Source of the DNA: JARKPK01 sp964631235
Lineage (GTDB): Bacteria > Planctomycetota > Planctomycetia > Pirellulales > Thermoguttaceae
NCBI GenBank assembly: GCA_964631235.1
Contig: CAZVZX010000012.1
Coordinates: 1-64,000, forward strand
Direction of reading: 5' to 3'
DNA length: 64,000 nucleotides
Of the stretch, positions 29,054 through 38,593 are shown in pieces (within the stretch, counting starts at the first letter, position 1; each line of letters opens with the position of its first letter). A program made the position numbers and the translations under genes. Under the pieces are notes generated by a model. That model made no database searches and was not told the DNA's origin. It was given only the letters and a program-made list of their open reading frames with translations.

Positions 29054-29082
29054 CGCCTGCCGGGGAACATGCCCGGCAGGCG
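29054..29082. terminator. Terminator-like hairpin after the nitrilase gene
   Basis: A perfect 11-bp stem, CGCCTGCCGGG (29054-29064) with CCCGGCAGGCG (29072-29082), and a 7-base loop lie 20 bases after the stop. Only a weak T-rich tail (GATTTG) follows. Confidence 0.6.
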
Positions 29083-29298
29083 CTGATTTGCGTCTTCGAT
29101 TGTTGGTTGCCGGCGACGGGCGGTTCGTATCCGCGGGCCGCTGGGCTGAGGAGTTCGCGTGAGGCGAACGAACTCCAAAGACGAGCGAATCGCCCGAGGG
29201 CGGTAAAAGCACAGCGAGTCGGCTGCCGACTTCAACCCATTGGTCGTTGGGCTTCGACCGTCGGCAACGGTTTTCAATCTCGCTGTTGTTAACCTATT

Positions 29299-29946
29299 TC
29301 AACGCTGCGGCCGGCGCTTTCGCCAAGCGACCACGCCCAACATGCTGCCGCACAGGGCGAGCAACGCCATCGCGGCGGGCTCGGGCACCGGTTCGGGAGT
29401 GCCCATGTCCATGAACATCCGCTTGGAAATCAGCTCGAGCGGATAGGTCTTCTCGCCGAAGTTGTAGCCGCTGCCCTGGAAGCCGGCCTGCATGAAGATG
29501 CCGGTGATCTGGTTCTTCAGCGGATCGCCGGGAGTGTTGTGGGCCGTGCCGTAATAGGAACTGTTGACGGCCGCGCCGAACTCATCGACGATCGTTCCCG
29601 CGGTGTCCCAGCCGTCGGTGCATGTGTAGCAGGTTTGTTCAAGAGTGAAGGTATCGCCGACGGCGCCGACGTTGAACTCGAACTTGTAGAAGCCCGTCGG
29701 ATCGGTCAGCGCCTCCAACAGAAAGTTGGGGTCGCTATCCCGTTTGAGAGTGACTTTCGCGAACGTGATCGCGTAGTCCACCAAGGGGTCGAGAGAATTG
29801 TTGCCGTTGTAATCCAGGTACACGTACCCGGATATGCTGGCCATTTTCTCTGCCAAAACAGGTGAAGACCAAAGAGCCAAGAAACTCCACACCGCCAGAC
29901 TGGCGCCAATCGGCCGCCAGCCGATCCGCTTGAGAAACATGGCCAT
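29299..29946 (-). CDS. PEP-CTERM protein with a SdrD B-like domain
   Basis: This exported protein of 215 residues has a signal peptide (residues ~1-32, ending VLA before EKM). It then has one domain resembling the SdrD B/Cna-B type fold: ISGYVYLDYNGNNSLDPL, ITFAKVTLKRD, LTDPTGFYKFEFNVG and GFQGSGYNFGE. The C-terminus is a PEP-CTERM signal: VPEPAAMALLALCGSMLGVV, then WRKRR. Such tails are processed by exosortase/archaeosortase enzymes, so the protein is expected to be anchored or exported to the envelope. No exosortase is in this window. A CYTC motif in the centre is unusual. Met codons at residues 1 and 3 are both possible starts. Confidence 0.85.
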   Translation of the reverse strand: MAMFLKRIGWRPIGASLAVWSFLALWSSPVLAEKMASISGYVYLDYNGNNSLDPLVDYAITFAKVTLKRDSDPNFLLEALTDPTGFYKFEFNVGAVGDTFTLEQTCYTCTDGWDTAGTIVDEFGAAVNSSYYGTAHNTPGDPLKNQITGIFMQAGFQGSGYNFGEKTYPLELISKRMFMDMGTPEPVPEPAAMALLALCGSMLGVVAWRKRRPQR

Positions 29947-30170
29947 TCTCCGAAAAAACGCTGCCTCACGATCAGGGTTTCAACTGGAATCGGGCGGGAA
30001 CACGACTTCCGCGCCTTCGTAAAGGTCATTATGAATATGGCAACCGGAATTGCAAGCAAAAAATCCGTATAGGTTGCATCTGTTAGAAGCCGTAGAATGG
30101 CTGTCCGTCGGATCGACCGGAACGATTGATTCGTTCGGCATAATCGGCGCAGGCGTTACGTCAACGCAAC

Positions 30171-33100
30171 ATGAAAAGAGAAAGAGAGTTGCAGTCGATC
30201 ATCGGCGGCCGGCGGCATCAGCGCCTTCGTGGCGGTTGCGTCTTGGCAACAGTACAAATCCCTGCCGACGGCCGTAGTTCTTCGTCATTTCGTGTTTTTG
30301 AGATTGCCGGCCGAGTTGTTGCGGCCGCGCTACTGGCTGTTGGGGCGACCGCATGCGGCGATTGGGCGATGGCTCAGCCGCCTGTTGCCGGACTGATGCA
30401 ATCCGCGGCTCCGGTACCGGCGGTGCCGGGCGAGCGACCCGATGGACAGATGATCCTCGCCGAGGCCGCCCGCAACGACGCGAGAATCAACGATCTTTGC
30501 TTTGTTACCGCCCGACGCGGCTGGGCCGTGGGCGATCACGGCGCGATTTGGGCGACCGACGATGGCGGCCGCACTTGGCTAGCCCAGAACTCAGCCGTGG
30601 CGTGCCCGTTGTACAGCGTGTCGTTCATCGACGAAAACATCGGTTGGGCCGCCGGCGGCGGGGCGCATCCTTTCTCGCACACCGGCTACGGTGTCTTGCT
30701 GTTTACTCGCGACGGCGGGCGATCGTGGCGGCATTTCGATAAGCTGTTGCTTCCGCTGCTGCGGCGGGTGCGGTTTTTCGATGCGCGTCGGGGCGCGGCC
30801 GTGGCCTGCCCCTCGGCGATCTTTCCCAGCGGATTGCTGGCGACCGATAGTGGCGGCCAAGCCTGGCATCCGCTCGGGGGCGAAGTGTCGGGCGACTGGC
30901 TCGATGGCGATTTCGCGGAACCCAATCTCGGGGCGGTTGCCGGGCGCCAAGGACGTTTCGCCGCGTTGCGGCAGGGCGAGTTGAAAGAGCCTGGTTCGAT
31001 CTCGGCGCTTCGCGGCCTGTGGCGGATGACTCTTGCCGGCGAGCATGGGTGGCTCGTCGGCGACGGCGGACTGGTGATGACCTCGAACGACTTGGGATCA
31101 CTTTGGCGATTGCCGGCGTCGCCCTTGCCCGAGTCGGCCGCGCGGCAGTTCGACTTTCGGGCAGTGGCGGCCGTTGATTCGGCCGTGTGGATTGCCGGTG
31201 CGCCGGGCAGCCGCATTTGGCACTCGCCCGACGGCGGCCGATCGTGGGTGGCGCAGGCAACCGGCGTCGCGGTGCCGCTGCATGCCGTTTGTTTTGTCGA
31301 TCGGCAACGCGGTTATGCCGCCGGCGCTTTGGGAACGATCATCGCCACGGAAGACGGCGGGCGAAGCTGGAGCGTGCAGCGCTGCGGGGGCAACCGAGCG
31401 GCGCTGTTGGGCGTGTTCGCCGATCCGCGCGACGTTCCCCTTGAACTGTTCGCGCGGCTCAGCGGCTTCGAAGGGTATTTCGGCGTGGTCGAACTGCCGA
31501 CGCGGCGCGACCTCGACGTTGCCGCACCGCCCGAAACGGCCGACGAAGACCGAATGCGCGAGGCGCTGCTCCGCGTCGGCGGTTGCGACGCCCGGCAGAA
31601 CTGGCGATTCCCGCTGCGGCAGCGCGGCGTGAAGCTGACGATCGATGGGGTCGTCGAGCTCTGGGATCGCGCGACCGATCGTCGCGGGCTGTTGGAATGC
31701 GAGGGCGATCTTTGCCGCTCGATCCGCCAGTGGCGGCCCGAGATCGTCGTAACTTATGATGCCGATCCGAGCGGCGCCGACCCGGCGGCGCATCTGATCA
31801 ACCAACTCGTGCTGGCCGCGATTCGCTCGGCCGCCGACCCGACGAAGTTCTCTGAACAGCTCACCGAGGCCGGCCTCGAACCGTGGACCGTGCCCAAGGT
31901 GTTCGCCATGCAACCGGCCGCGGCGCGCGGGGGAGTGGAACTGGCCACCGCGCAGTTTTGGCCGCGGGCCGGGCGCAGTCCGGCGGAGTTGGCGGCTTTG
32001 CCCCGCGGGTTGCTCCGCGAGTCGTTTGCTCCCTCGCCGCCGGTGATTGCGTTTCGCTTGATCCTCGACAACAGCGGCCGCGACCAGAGCGAACGCGATT
32101 TCTTCAGCGGTCGGCCGTTGGCGCCCGGCGGCGGCGCCCGACGCGCCCTGCCGCCCTCGGCCGTGCAGAACCTCGACGCACTGCGCCGCGCCGCGGAGAA
32201 GCGACGCAATGTGCAAGCGATTATCGCCCGGCTCGACGCCGACCCGCAAAGCGGCGTTTCGTTGTTGGGCCAAGCGGGCGAGCTGACCCTTGGGCTAGAG
32301 CCTGATGCAGCCGCCGAAGTGCTCTTTCTGTTGGCCGACGGCTTTCAACGCCGCGGGCGCTGGCTCGAAGCCGCCGACACGCTCAATATGCTGGCCGAAC
32401 GCTACCCGCGGCATCCGCTGGCTCGGGCGGCATTGGTTTGGCTGGTGCAATTCTACTCCGGCAGCGAGCCGGCCCATCGCTTGGGCTTGGGCGGCAGCGC
32501 CGCAACCGTGGCGACCGAAATTCGTGCCTCGCGCGCCGCTCGAGCCGCCGAGTTGGGCCGATTGATTGAACGGCAGCATCCCGACTTATTTGCGTCGCCG
32601 CGCGTTCGCTTTCCGTTGGCCGTTGCGTGGCGCGCCCAGGGTTATCCGCAACAAGCCGACCGCTTCTACGCATTGTGGCAGCGCAGTGCCGGCAACGCGG
32701 CATGGCGGGCGTGTGCCGCGGGTGAACTATGGTTGAATGACCCTCGCGGAGCGGCTCCCAAACCTGTTTTGACGTGTGCGGCCGCCACGGGCAAACCATT
32801 GCTCGACGGCCGACTCGACGACGACGTGTGGCGCCGCGCGCGGTCCGCCGCGCTGGTCAGCCCGTTGGCCGACGATCACGACTGGCCGGCCGTTGCCTAT
32901 TTGGCGTACGATCGCGAATACCTCTACGTGGCCGTGCGTTGCCGCAAGGCGCCGAGGGCGGCGGCGGTTGATGCGTCGGAGTCGCCAGGCGGCGTTCGCC
33001 CACGCGATCCCGACCTGTCGGGCCGCGATCGGTTCGTGCTGCTGCTCGATCTCGATCGCGACTTTGCCACTTACTACCAATTGGAAATCGACGATCGCGG

Positions 33101-33356
33101 CTGGGCGGCCGAAAGCTGTTGGGGCGATCGCACCTGGAATCCGAAATGGTACGTTGGGAGCGACTCCGAGCCGCAGCAATGGATGGCCGAGGCCGCTATC
33201 GCGTGGAAGGAGTTGACCGACCGCCCGCCCGAATCGCGCGACGTTTGGGCCGTGGGGCTGCAACGGGTCGTGCCTTGGGCGGGGCTGCAATCGTGGTCGG
33301 CCCCGGCGGCCGTCGAAGTGGCGCCGGAAGGCTTCGGCTACCTGATCTTCGAGTAG
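30171..33356 (+). CDS. Exported multidomain protein: YCF48-like propeller, degenerate LmbE-like region, CBM9-like domain
   Basis: In the 1061-residue chain, residues ~44-70 are a signal-like segment ending AMAQ, preceded by a basic stretch. Residues ~100-405 hold repeated GxxWATxDGGRTW blades (GWAVGDHGAIWATDDGGRTW; YAAGALGTIIATEDGGRSW) of the YCF48/photosynthesis assembly beta-propeller type. Residues ~410-590 read like a PIG-L/LmbE deacetylase with lost metal ligands: FADPRD replaces AHPDD, and IRQWRPEIVVTYDADPSG lacks the HPDH motif, while LCRSIRQWRPEIVVT, FSEQL and PWTVPKVF remain. Residues ~690-830 look like TPR/helical repeats. Residues ~872-1061 resemble a carbohydrate-binding family 9-like domain (LLDGRLDDDVWRRA, YLAYDREYLYVAVRC, WKELT). 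Its function is unknown; extracytoplasmic glycan binding is an inference. The start is uncertain. Confidence 0.72.
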   Translation: MKRERELQSIIGGRRHQRLRGGCVLATVQIPADGRSSSSFRVFEIAGRVVAAALLAVGATACGDWAMAQPPVAGLMQSAAPVPAVPGERPDGQMILAEAARNDARINDLCFVTARRGWAVGDHGAIWATDDGGRTWLAQNSAVACPLYSVSFIDENIGWAAGGGAHPFSHTGYGVLLFTRDGGRSWRHFDKLLLPLLRRVRFFDARRGAAVACPSAIFPSGLLATDSGGQAWHPLGGEVSGDWLDGDFAEPNLGAVAGRQGRFAALRQGELKEPGSISALRGLWRMTLAGEHGWLVGDGGLVMTSNDLGSLWRLPASPLPESAARQFDFRAVAAVDSAVWIAGAPGSRIWHSPDGGRSWVAQATGVAVPLHAVCFVDRQRGYAAGALGTIIATEDGGRSWSVQRCGGNRAALLGVFADPRDVPLELFARLSGFEGYFGVVELPTRRDLDVAAPPETADEDRMREALLRVGGCDARQNWRFPLRQRGVKLTIDGVVELWDRATDRRGLLECEGDLCRSIRQWRPEIVVTYDADPSGADPAAHLINQLVLAAIRSAADPTKFSEQLTEAGLEPWTVPKVFAMQPAAARGGVELATAQFWPRAGRSPAELAALPRGLLRESFAPSPPVIAFRLILDNSGRDQSERDFFSGRPLAPGGGARRALPPSAVQNLDALRRAAEKRRNVQAIIARLDADPQSGVSLLGQAGELTLGLEPDAAAEVLFLLADGFQRRGRWLEAADTLNMLAERYPRHPLARAALVWLVQFYSGSEPAHRLGLGGSAATVATEIRASRAARAAELGRLIERQHPDLFASPRVRFPLAVAWRAQGYPQQADRFYALWQRSAGNAAWRACAAGELWLNDPRGAAPKPVLTCAAATGKPLLDGRLDDDVWRRARSAALVSPLADDHDWPAVAYLAYDREYLYVAVRCRKAPRAAAVDASESPGGVRPRDPDLSGRDRFVLLLDLDRDFATYYQLEIDDRGWAAESCWGDRTWNPKWYVGSDSEPQQWMAEAAIAWKELTDRPPESRDVWAVGLQRVVPWAGLQSWSAPAAVEVAPEGFGYLIFE

Positions 33357-33426
33357 CGTCCTGATCGGGCCTCGCGGCGATTTCGCCCCGGCCCGCCACA
33401 GTTCGCTCGGCCGTCGCTGCGCGGGG

Positions 33427-35619
33427 CTACTCCGACCGATCTTCGATGCGGTGCTGGTTGCGGCCTTCTTTCGCCTGCCGACGCAGTTGACTGATGCGTT
33501 CCGTCGGCGCCGGCGTTTGCTTCTCGAGCACGTCGGCCAATAGCTCGCGCGTTTTGGCCAGTGCCGGGTGGAACGGAGTGAGACGGGCGGATTGAATGTC
33601 GAGCGCCCGTTCGAGCAACGGAACCGCATCGGCGTTCTTGTCGCGGGCGAGATGCAGTCGGGCCATGCCCACGTAAAGCTGAGCCGCCCACGGATGCGGC
33701 TCGGGCCAGGCCGCCTCGACCAGCTTGATCGCACGCGCGTACTGGTCCAACCCGTTGGGATAGGTGGCTGGGCTGTTATCGAGCGCCGCCAAGCATCCCA
33801 TGATCATGGCGACCTCGGGATGCTCCCGGCCCAGGTGATCGCGATAGATGGCCAGGGCGCGATCGAACAGCGGGCGGGCGTCGCGGGGCCGATCTTCGGC
33901 GGCCGCCACCTGACCGCGAAGCCAAAGCGCGCGGCCGACGCTGATGTGCTTTGCCGAGAAGGCGTTGGTCAGTGTTTTCTCAGCCTCGCGCGCCAAGGTG
34001 TCGGCGTCGGCTGATCGTTCTTGCAACAGGCGCAATTCGGCAACCTGGAGGTCGAGCAATGCGTTGTTCACATGCCCCGGTCCGAACGAGCGTTTGATCA
34101 ACCCGGCGGCACGGGCCAGCAGACTGTCGGCCTGAAGATAGCGCGATTCGAGCATCCGGCGGCGGGCTTCGACCGCCAGCGGAGCGATTAGGGCGGGATG
34201 GTCGCGGCCGAGCACATCGGCCAGCAGTGCCATCGCCCGTTCGGTATCTTGCCCCGCTTCGTCGCAGTTCCAGGCCGCCAAATGCACGCCGGCGGCCGCG
34301 GTATAGAACTGTGCGGCATCAAAACCGATCTGTTGTTTTTGATCGCTGGTGCGTCCGGCCTGGCTGCGCACCACCAACGCCCGATGCAGCCGTGAATCGG
34401 CGCTATCGTAGCGGCCCATCAACAAGTCGAGCACCCCGAGGTTGGCCAAGGCGGCTGCGGCGGTCGGATTATTGCCGTCGCCTGCGTCGTTCCAGCGATC
34501 GAAGGCACCCTTGAACAGCTCTTCGGCGCCCTGGTAGTCGCCGCGCAGCACATAGATTACGCCCTGATTGTTCATCCCGGCGATGGTGATCGGATCGCGG
34601 TCGCGCGTTTCTTCGGGCAGTGCCTCGCGGGCCTTGCGGCTGAGTTCCTCGCCTTTCCGAAGGTCGGAAGCGGAAAGCACGGCCAGCAACGATTGCACAT
34701 GGGCCACGGCGGCCTGCTCGGCCGGATTGTCTTTCGATATCCGCTTTTGAGCAGCGGCGAGCATGCGGTCAGCCTTCGGGAACTCGCCTGCCAACATCCA
34801 CGCCATCGCACCTTGGGCGAGCACAGCGGCCGAAACAGTAGCGTCGTTCGCCAATTTTTCGTAGCTTGCGGCCGCCTCGGCAAAGGCGCCGGCGAACAAC
34901 TCGTTCTGAGCGCGTGCCAACCCCACTTGTTTCGGGTCGAAACCGTCTTTTTCGGCGCGGTCGAAGTACTCGGCAGCGGCCGCCCCGCGGCTCTGGACCA
35001 TCGCCTTCAGCCCCAACAGATAGGGACCGGCATCGTCGCGGATGAGTCGGGCCACCTTGCGGGCGTAGGGCGGCACGGTCGGCGGTTGCGGCAAAGCGAA
35101 GTTCCCCGTCGGTGCGATCAACACCCCGGCGGCGATCTCGCGACCGCAAATAATGGTCAGGTCTTCCATTTCGGGAAGACGAACGGCGATCGGTGCAATC
35201 GGCGTGAACCACCACGCCAACGACAGCCAAAACAAGGCGAAGGTGCCGACCACGCGCACCTCAACCTCGCCGTAGCCGGGCAGGGTGATCGTCTTCGGCT
35301 TCGGGCGGTTGAGCAATAACTGCTTGCCGAAATCGGTCTGCTGCACCCGACGCAATCGCTGGAGCAGTTCCTCGGCCGATTCCAGCGGGCGGGTCCACTC
35401 CCAGAAGGTCCAAGTGGTGAGTCCGGCGAAAATCAACGCCACTACTTTGTGCCAGCCCCAAGGCAATTCGCGCATCAATAAACAGCCAACCGCCAATACG
35501 CACAGCAGCGCCGTCGCCGCATAGGCACGAGTTCGGCGATGGCGACGGCTGCGGGGCCCGCTAATCGAAAAAAGCGGATCGTCGGGGTGATGTGCCACTG
35601 CTAAGTCCAATTGCGCCAA
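33427..35619 (-). CDS. TPR-repeat membrane protein
   Basis: A 730-residue protein. Two to three membrane segments are visible near the N-terminus (AYAATALLCVLAVGCLL, VVALIFAGLTTWTFW at ~60-74, and ALFWLSLAWWFTP near 130). These are followed by a long helical C-terminal part built of TPR-type repeats (AMAWMLAGEFPKADRML, NNQGVIYVLRGDYQGAEELF, ANLGVLDLLMGRYDSADSRL, LDQYARAIKLVEAAWPEPHP, VGMARLHLARDKNADAVPLL). TPR arrays bind other proteins, so a scaffolding role is likely. The product converges with the YCF48-type gene (70 bases between stops) and is divergent from the MgtC-type gene. No enzymatic domain was recognised. Confidence 0.78.
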   Translation of the reverse strand: MAQLDLAVAHHPDDPLFSISGPRSRRHRRTRAYAATALLCVLAVGCLLMRELPWGWHKVVALIFAGLTTWTFWEWTRPLESAEELLQRLRRVQQTDFGKQLLLNRPKPKTITLPGYGEVEVRVVGTFALFWLSLAWWFTPIAPIAVRLPEMEDLTIICGREIAAGVLIAPTGNFALPQPPTVPPYARKVARLIRDDAGPYLLGLKAMVQSRGAAAAEYFDRAEKDGFDPKQVGLARAQNELFAGAFAEAAASYEKLANDATVSAAVLAQGAMAWMLAGEFPKADRMLAAAQKRISKDNPAEQAAVAHVQSLLAVLSASDLRKGEELSRKAREALPEETRDRDPITIAGMNNQGVIYVLRGDYQGAEELFKGAFDRWNDAGDGNNPTAAAALANLGVLDLLMGRYDSADSRLHRALVVRSQAGRTSDQKQQIGFDAAQFYTAAAGVHLAAWNCDEAGQDTERAMALLADVLGRDHPALIAPLAVEARRRMLESRYLQADSLLARAAGLIKRSFGPGHVNNALLDLQVAELRLLQERSADADTLAREAEKTLTNAFSAKHISVGRALWLRGQVAAAEDRPRDARPLFDRALAIYRDHLGREHPEVAMIMGCLAALDNSPATYPNGLDQYARAIKLVEAAWPEPHPWAAQLYVGMARLHLARDKNADAVPLLERALDIQSARLTPFHPALAKTRELLADVLEKQTPAPTERISQLRRQAKEGRNQHRIEDRSE

Positions 35620-35732
35620 CTAATTGCCCTAAACGAACAATTCTAGCACTCAGTTGCTCGCCCCGCAAATGGGGCTATAGTTTCTTAGCGTTCGATGAGC
35701 AACCGCGTTGCACTGCCGTTGGGGCGCCGGTG

Positions 35733-37112
35733 ATGGAAGGCGTTTTTCTACAGCTCGGCCTGTCGCTTCTGCTGGGGCTGTTGATCGGCTTGCAGCGCGA
35801 ACACGCCGCCGCCGGGCTGGCCGGCATGCGCACCTTCCCGCTGATTACGCTGCTTGGCACCACGGTTGGACTGCTGGCCCAACGCGGCACGGCGGGCCAG
35901 TGGCTATTGGGGGCGGGCCTGCTTTCGGTGATGGCCTTGGCCGTCGTTTCGCATTGGCTGCGGCTTGGCGATCGCAATGGGCAGCGCGGCCTGACGACCG
36001 ATGCCGCCCTGTTGGCTGCCTACGCCGTCGGCGCGCTGCTGGCCTTCGACGGCTTTACCGGGCCGGCCGTGGCCGTCGGCGGCACTGTCGCTGTTCTTCT
36101 TCAATTCAAGCCGGAACTTCATCGGCTCGCCCGAACCTTGGGCGACGACGATCTTCGGGCCATCATGCAGTTCGTGCTGATTAGTTGCATTGTGCTGCCC
36201 GTGCTGCCCGACGATCCGATCGATCCCTTCGGCGTGATTCGCCCCTGGAACGTGTGGTTGATGGTCGTGCTGATCGTAGGCATCAGTTTGGCCGGATACA
36301 TCGTTTATCGCTTTTTCGGCGCCAATGCGGGGATTTTGCTCGGAGGACTACTCGGCGGGGCGGTCTCGAGCACGGCCACCACGGTTACTTACTCGCGGAT
36401 GGCCCGAAGCGACCCGCAGGCAGCGCAGGCCGCAACGGTCGTGGTTCTCTTGGCTTCGAGTGTGATGTACGTTCGCGTGTTGGTCGAGTCGGCCGTCGTT
36501 TCGCCTTCGTTTGCCAAAACACTGGCGGCCCCGGCGCTGATTGTTTTGGCGGCCACGCTGTTGCTCGGGCTGGGGCTTTGGCGAAAGATAGACCGCCCGG
36601 TTCCCGGTCGGCCCACGCCGTCGTCGGCACCGCCGCAACGCGCAGCCCTCTCTGAAACTGCCGCAACTGCCGTCGCTGCCGACGCACCGTTCGAACGCAC
36701 GGACGAACGCACGGACGAAACAAGCGGCGCCGGCTCGCTCGCCGGCGGCCCAACCCATTCGAACCCCACGCAGCTTCGGCCTGCGCTGCTGTTCGGCGCG
36801 GCCTACGCGCTGGTGCTTTTGGCCCTGGCTTGGACGAAGCAATCGCTGGGCAACGCGGGCATGTTCACGGTGGCGGGGTTGTCGGGCCTGACGGAAGTCG
36901 ACGCCCTTACCCTTTCGACCGCGCGGATGGCGATCGAGCATCCGTCGATGATGGCCGACGGCTGGCGCCTGGTTCTCTTCGGCACGCTTACCAATTTCGC
37001 CTCGAAGGCAGCGATAGCCGCCGCGTTGGGCGGACGAGCGTTCGGCGCGCGGATCGCTCTTTGCTTCGTGCCGCCGACGGCCGTCGGCGCCGCCCTGCTG
37101 CTTTGGTGGTAG
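35733..37112 (+). CDS. MgtC/SapB-type membrane protein with DUF4010
   Basis: A polytopic inner-membrane protein of 459 residues. The N-terminal part has the MgtC/SapB features: LGLSLLLGLLIGLQREHA, GLAGMRTFPLITLLGTTVGL, and GDRNGQRGLTTDAALLAAYA. The C-terminal part matches DUF4010 (VRPWNVW-like region, AGILLGGLLGGAVSSTATTV, LSGLTEVDALTLS). MgtC-type proteins are linked to Mg2+ homeostasis or to F-type ATPase control in other bacteria; the role here is not known. Between residues ~287 and 340 lies a soluble Ala/Thr/Asp-rich linker with an exact 12-base tandem repeat (36693-36716) encoding ERTD twice. The start ATG 35733 is chosen because the upstream in-frame sequence overlaps the divergent gene and reads as non-coding. 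Confidence 0.83.
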   Translation: MEGVFLQLGLSLLLGLLIGLQREHAAAGLAGMRTFPLITLLGTTVGLLAQRGTAGQWLLGAGLLSVMALAVVSHWLRLGDRNGQRGLTTDAALLAAYAVGALLAFDGFTGPAVAVGGTVAVLLQFKPELHRLARTLGDDDLRAIMQFVLISCIVLPVLPDDPIDPFGVIRPWNVWLMVVLIVGISLAGYIVYRFFGANAGILLGGLLGGAVSSTATTVTYSRMARSDPQAAQAATVVVLLASSVMYVRVLVESAVVSPSFAKTLAAPALIVLAATLLLGLGLWRKIDRPVPGRPTPSSAPPQRAALSETAATAVAADAPFERTDERTDETSGAGSLAGGPTHSNPTQLRPALLFGAAYALVLLALAWTKQSLGNAGMFTVAGLSGLTEVDALTLSTARMAIEHPSMMADGWRLVLFGTLTNFASKAAIAAALGGRAFGARIALCFVPPTAVGAALLLWW

Positions 37113-37846
37113 GCCGCGAGCCTCTTTCTATTGGGCTTTTTCCCGCGCCTCCGAGGGCGTTCTGCGCCCGTTGCACAGCTTTGCCGAAATCGAGCATTGG
37201 TGTTTTCACACTATGACGCCTCTGCGATCGCTGCGTTCGGCTCGCAGCGTGTTTCGGGCGACGGCGGCGGTGAGCGAAAGACGCCGGCGGCAAGGGCCGC
37301 ATCGGCAACAATCACCAGTCTTCGGCGACTAACGTCGCGCCCAATCGGCGCTCCGGTTCTTTACTTCGCTTTTTCCGTGATCGACGCACCGATCGCGGGC
37401 AACTCAACCGAGCGAACGATGCCCTTTTTTGGGCGAAACCATCGGCGAAGCGGGCAAAAGGCACCCCTCTTTAAGGTTGTGTGTATCGTTTTCCTTTTTG
37501 CCGATTTTGCCGGTTTTTCCACCATTGTGGGTGGTTTTGATTGTTTGTTCATTGTGGTTTATGCGGTTTTTTGGCGATTTTTTGGGGAATTGAGGCCGGA
37601 TTGGGAGGGGCACGTGAGCCATGCGGAAAAAAAATTTTTCACGCCCGAGATTTTTGTTGAAGTCTTTTTTCCGCGTTGATAGACTAAGGCGAGTCGAGCG
37701 GAGTAGTCTCCGCCACCATTGTGTCAACATCGCGTTTTCGCGGGGGATCAACGAGTCGAGCCTGTTCGCGTTGGCGAAAACGCGGCTTTTCGGGTGCGAT
37801 CAACAATCGAATAGTGTTTCGGGCATCTCGTCGGGGAGATCTAGCT
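37113..37846. other. AT-rich intergenic region before the dockerin gene
   Basis: About 730 bases without a credible gene; a frame at 37131-37679 has no recognisable content. From ~37480 the sequence turns clearly T-rich. It contains GAAAAAAAATTTTTC (37626-37640), and a good sigma-70-like promoter lies at 37657-37685. Confidence 0.55.
37657..37685 (+). promoter_or_regulatory. Sigma-70-type promoter candidate for the dockerin/PEP-CTERM gene
   Basis: TTGAAG (37657-37662), a 17-base spacer, then TAGACT (37680-37685), with an A/T-tract directly upstream that could act as an UP element. It would give a leader of about 155 bases before ATG 37847. Confidence 0.45.
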
Positions 37847-38515
37847 ATGGCAAGTCTGAAGTGGCAAGCCGTCGGAAAGGTGCGGGGGGGACTACCGCTG
37901 TTGCTGACGTTGCTTTCGCTCGCGGTCGTTTTGACGGCCGGCTCGGCGTTGGCCGCCGCACAGGGATCGTGGGATCTGGGCGAGGGAAACGCCGTCATCC
38001 GCGACACACCGTACGCGACCGTCTATAACATGGTCGTTAGCGGGTTCAACGGCGGTTACTGGAACGGCCCGGGGATTTATAGCTCAAAGGCTGCGGCCCC
38101 GGAAAATTTTGGCGTGACAGCTTTAGGTACGGTGTTGAACGACATCGACGGAGTTGCGATTTGGAGTTCCGGGGCGGCTATTGGCCCAGAGTTCAACATT
38201 CCCGCGTTGGCCTCGATGACCACAACCGACATCGTCATCAAGTATACTTTTTTCGGGGATGCTAATCTTGACGGTGTTGTAAATAGTCTCGATCAGACTT
38301 TGCTTGATTTTGGGTTCGGTTCGAGTGGTGGTTGGTTTTTTGGGGATTTCAACTACGACGGGATCGTGGACAGTCTCGATCAAACCCTTCTCGATTTCAC
38401 ATTCGATTCTTCGGGATTGAGTGTTTCTGGGCCTGCATCTCCCGTCCCCGAGCCGAGCATAGTTGCGATGGTTGGTGCGTTAGCGATTTTCGGTTTCGGT
38501 TGGCTTCGCCGATAG
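37847..38515 (+). CDS. Dockerin-type calcium-repeat protein with PEP-CTERM tail
   Basis: An exported protein of 222 residues. The signal peptide spans ~1-35 (LPLLLTLLSLAVVLTAGSAL, then AAA). The middle is a beta-rich region (WDLGEGNAVIRDTPYATVYN). Two near-identical EF-hand-like dockerin repeats follow, GDANLDGVVNSLDQTLLDF and GDFNYDGIVDSLDQTLLDF, each with the Asp/Asn-x-Asp/Asn calcium-loop pattern. The chain ends with a PEP-CTERM signal (VPEPSIVAMVGALAIFGFGW, then LRR). Dockerins normally bind cohesins; in planctomycetes they are common in PEP-CTERM proteins and often have no known partner. ATG 37847 has GGGGAG ten bases upstream. Codon third positions around 38240-38420 are T-rich, unlike neighbouring genes. 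A second PEP-CTERM gene follows 78 bases downstream. Confidence 0.85.
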   Translation: MASLKWQAVGKVRGGLPLLLTLLSLAVVLTAGSALAAAQGSWDLGEGNAVIRDTPYATVYNMVVSGFNGGYWNGPGIYSSKAAAPENFGVTALGTVLNDIDGVAIWSSGAAIGPEFNIPALASMTTTDIVIKYTFFGDANLDGVVNSLDQTLLDFGFGSSGGWFFGDFNYDGIVDSLDQTLLDFTFDSSGLSVSGPASPVPEPSIVAMVGALAIFGFGWLRR

Positions 38516-38593
38516 CCACCTCGAAGCAACCGGGATAGTCTTTAGTTCGTTTTCGTACACCTGTGAAACAATCAAATCTTCGGAGGCGTAACA

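Noticed and set aside
36693..36716. Exact 12-base tandem repeat in the MgtC/DUF4010 gene
   Set aside because: Lies in a soluble linker and keeps frame; a simple slippage duplication, not a functional element.
37131..37679. Possible 182-residue gene before the dockerin gene
   Set aside because: No family features, lies in AT-rich intergenic DNA and overlaps the promoter candidate.
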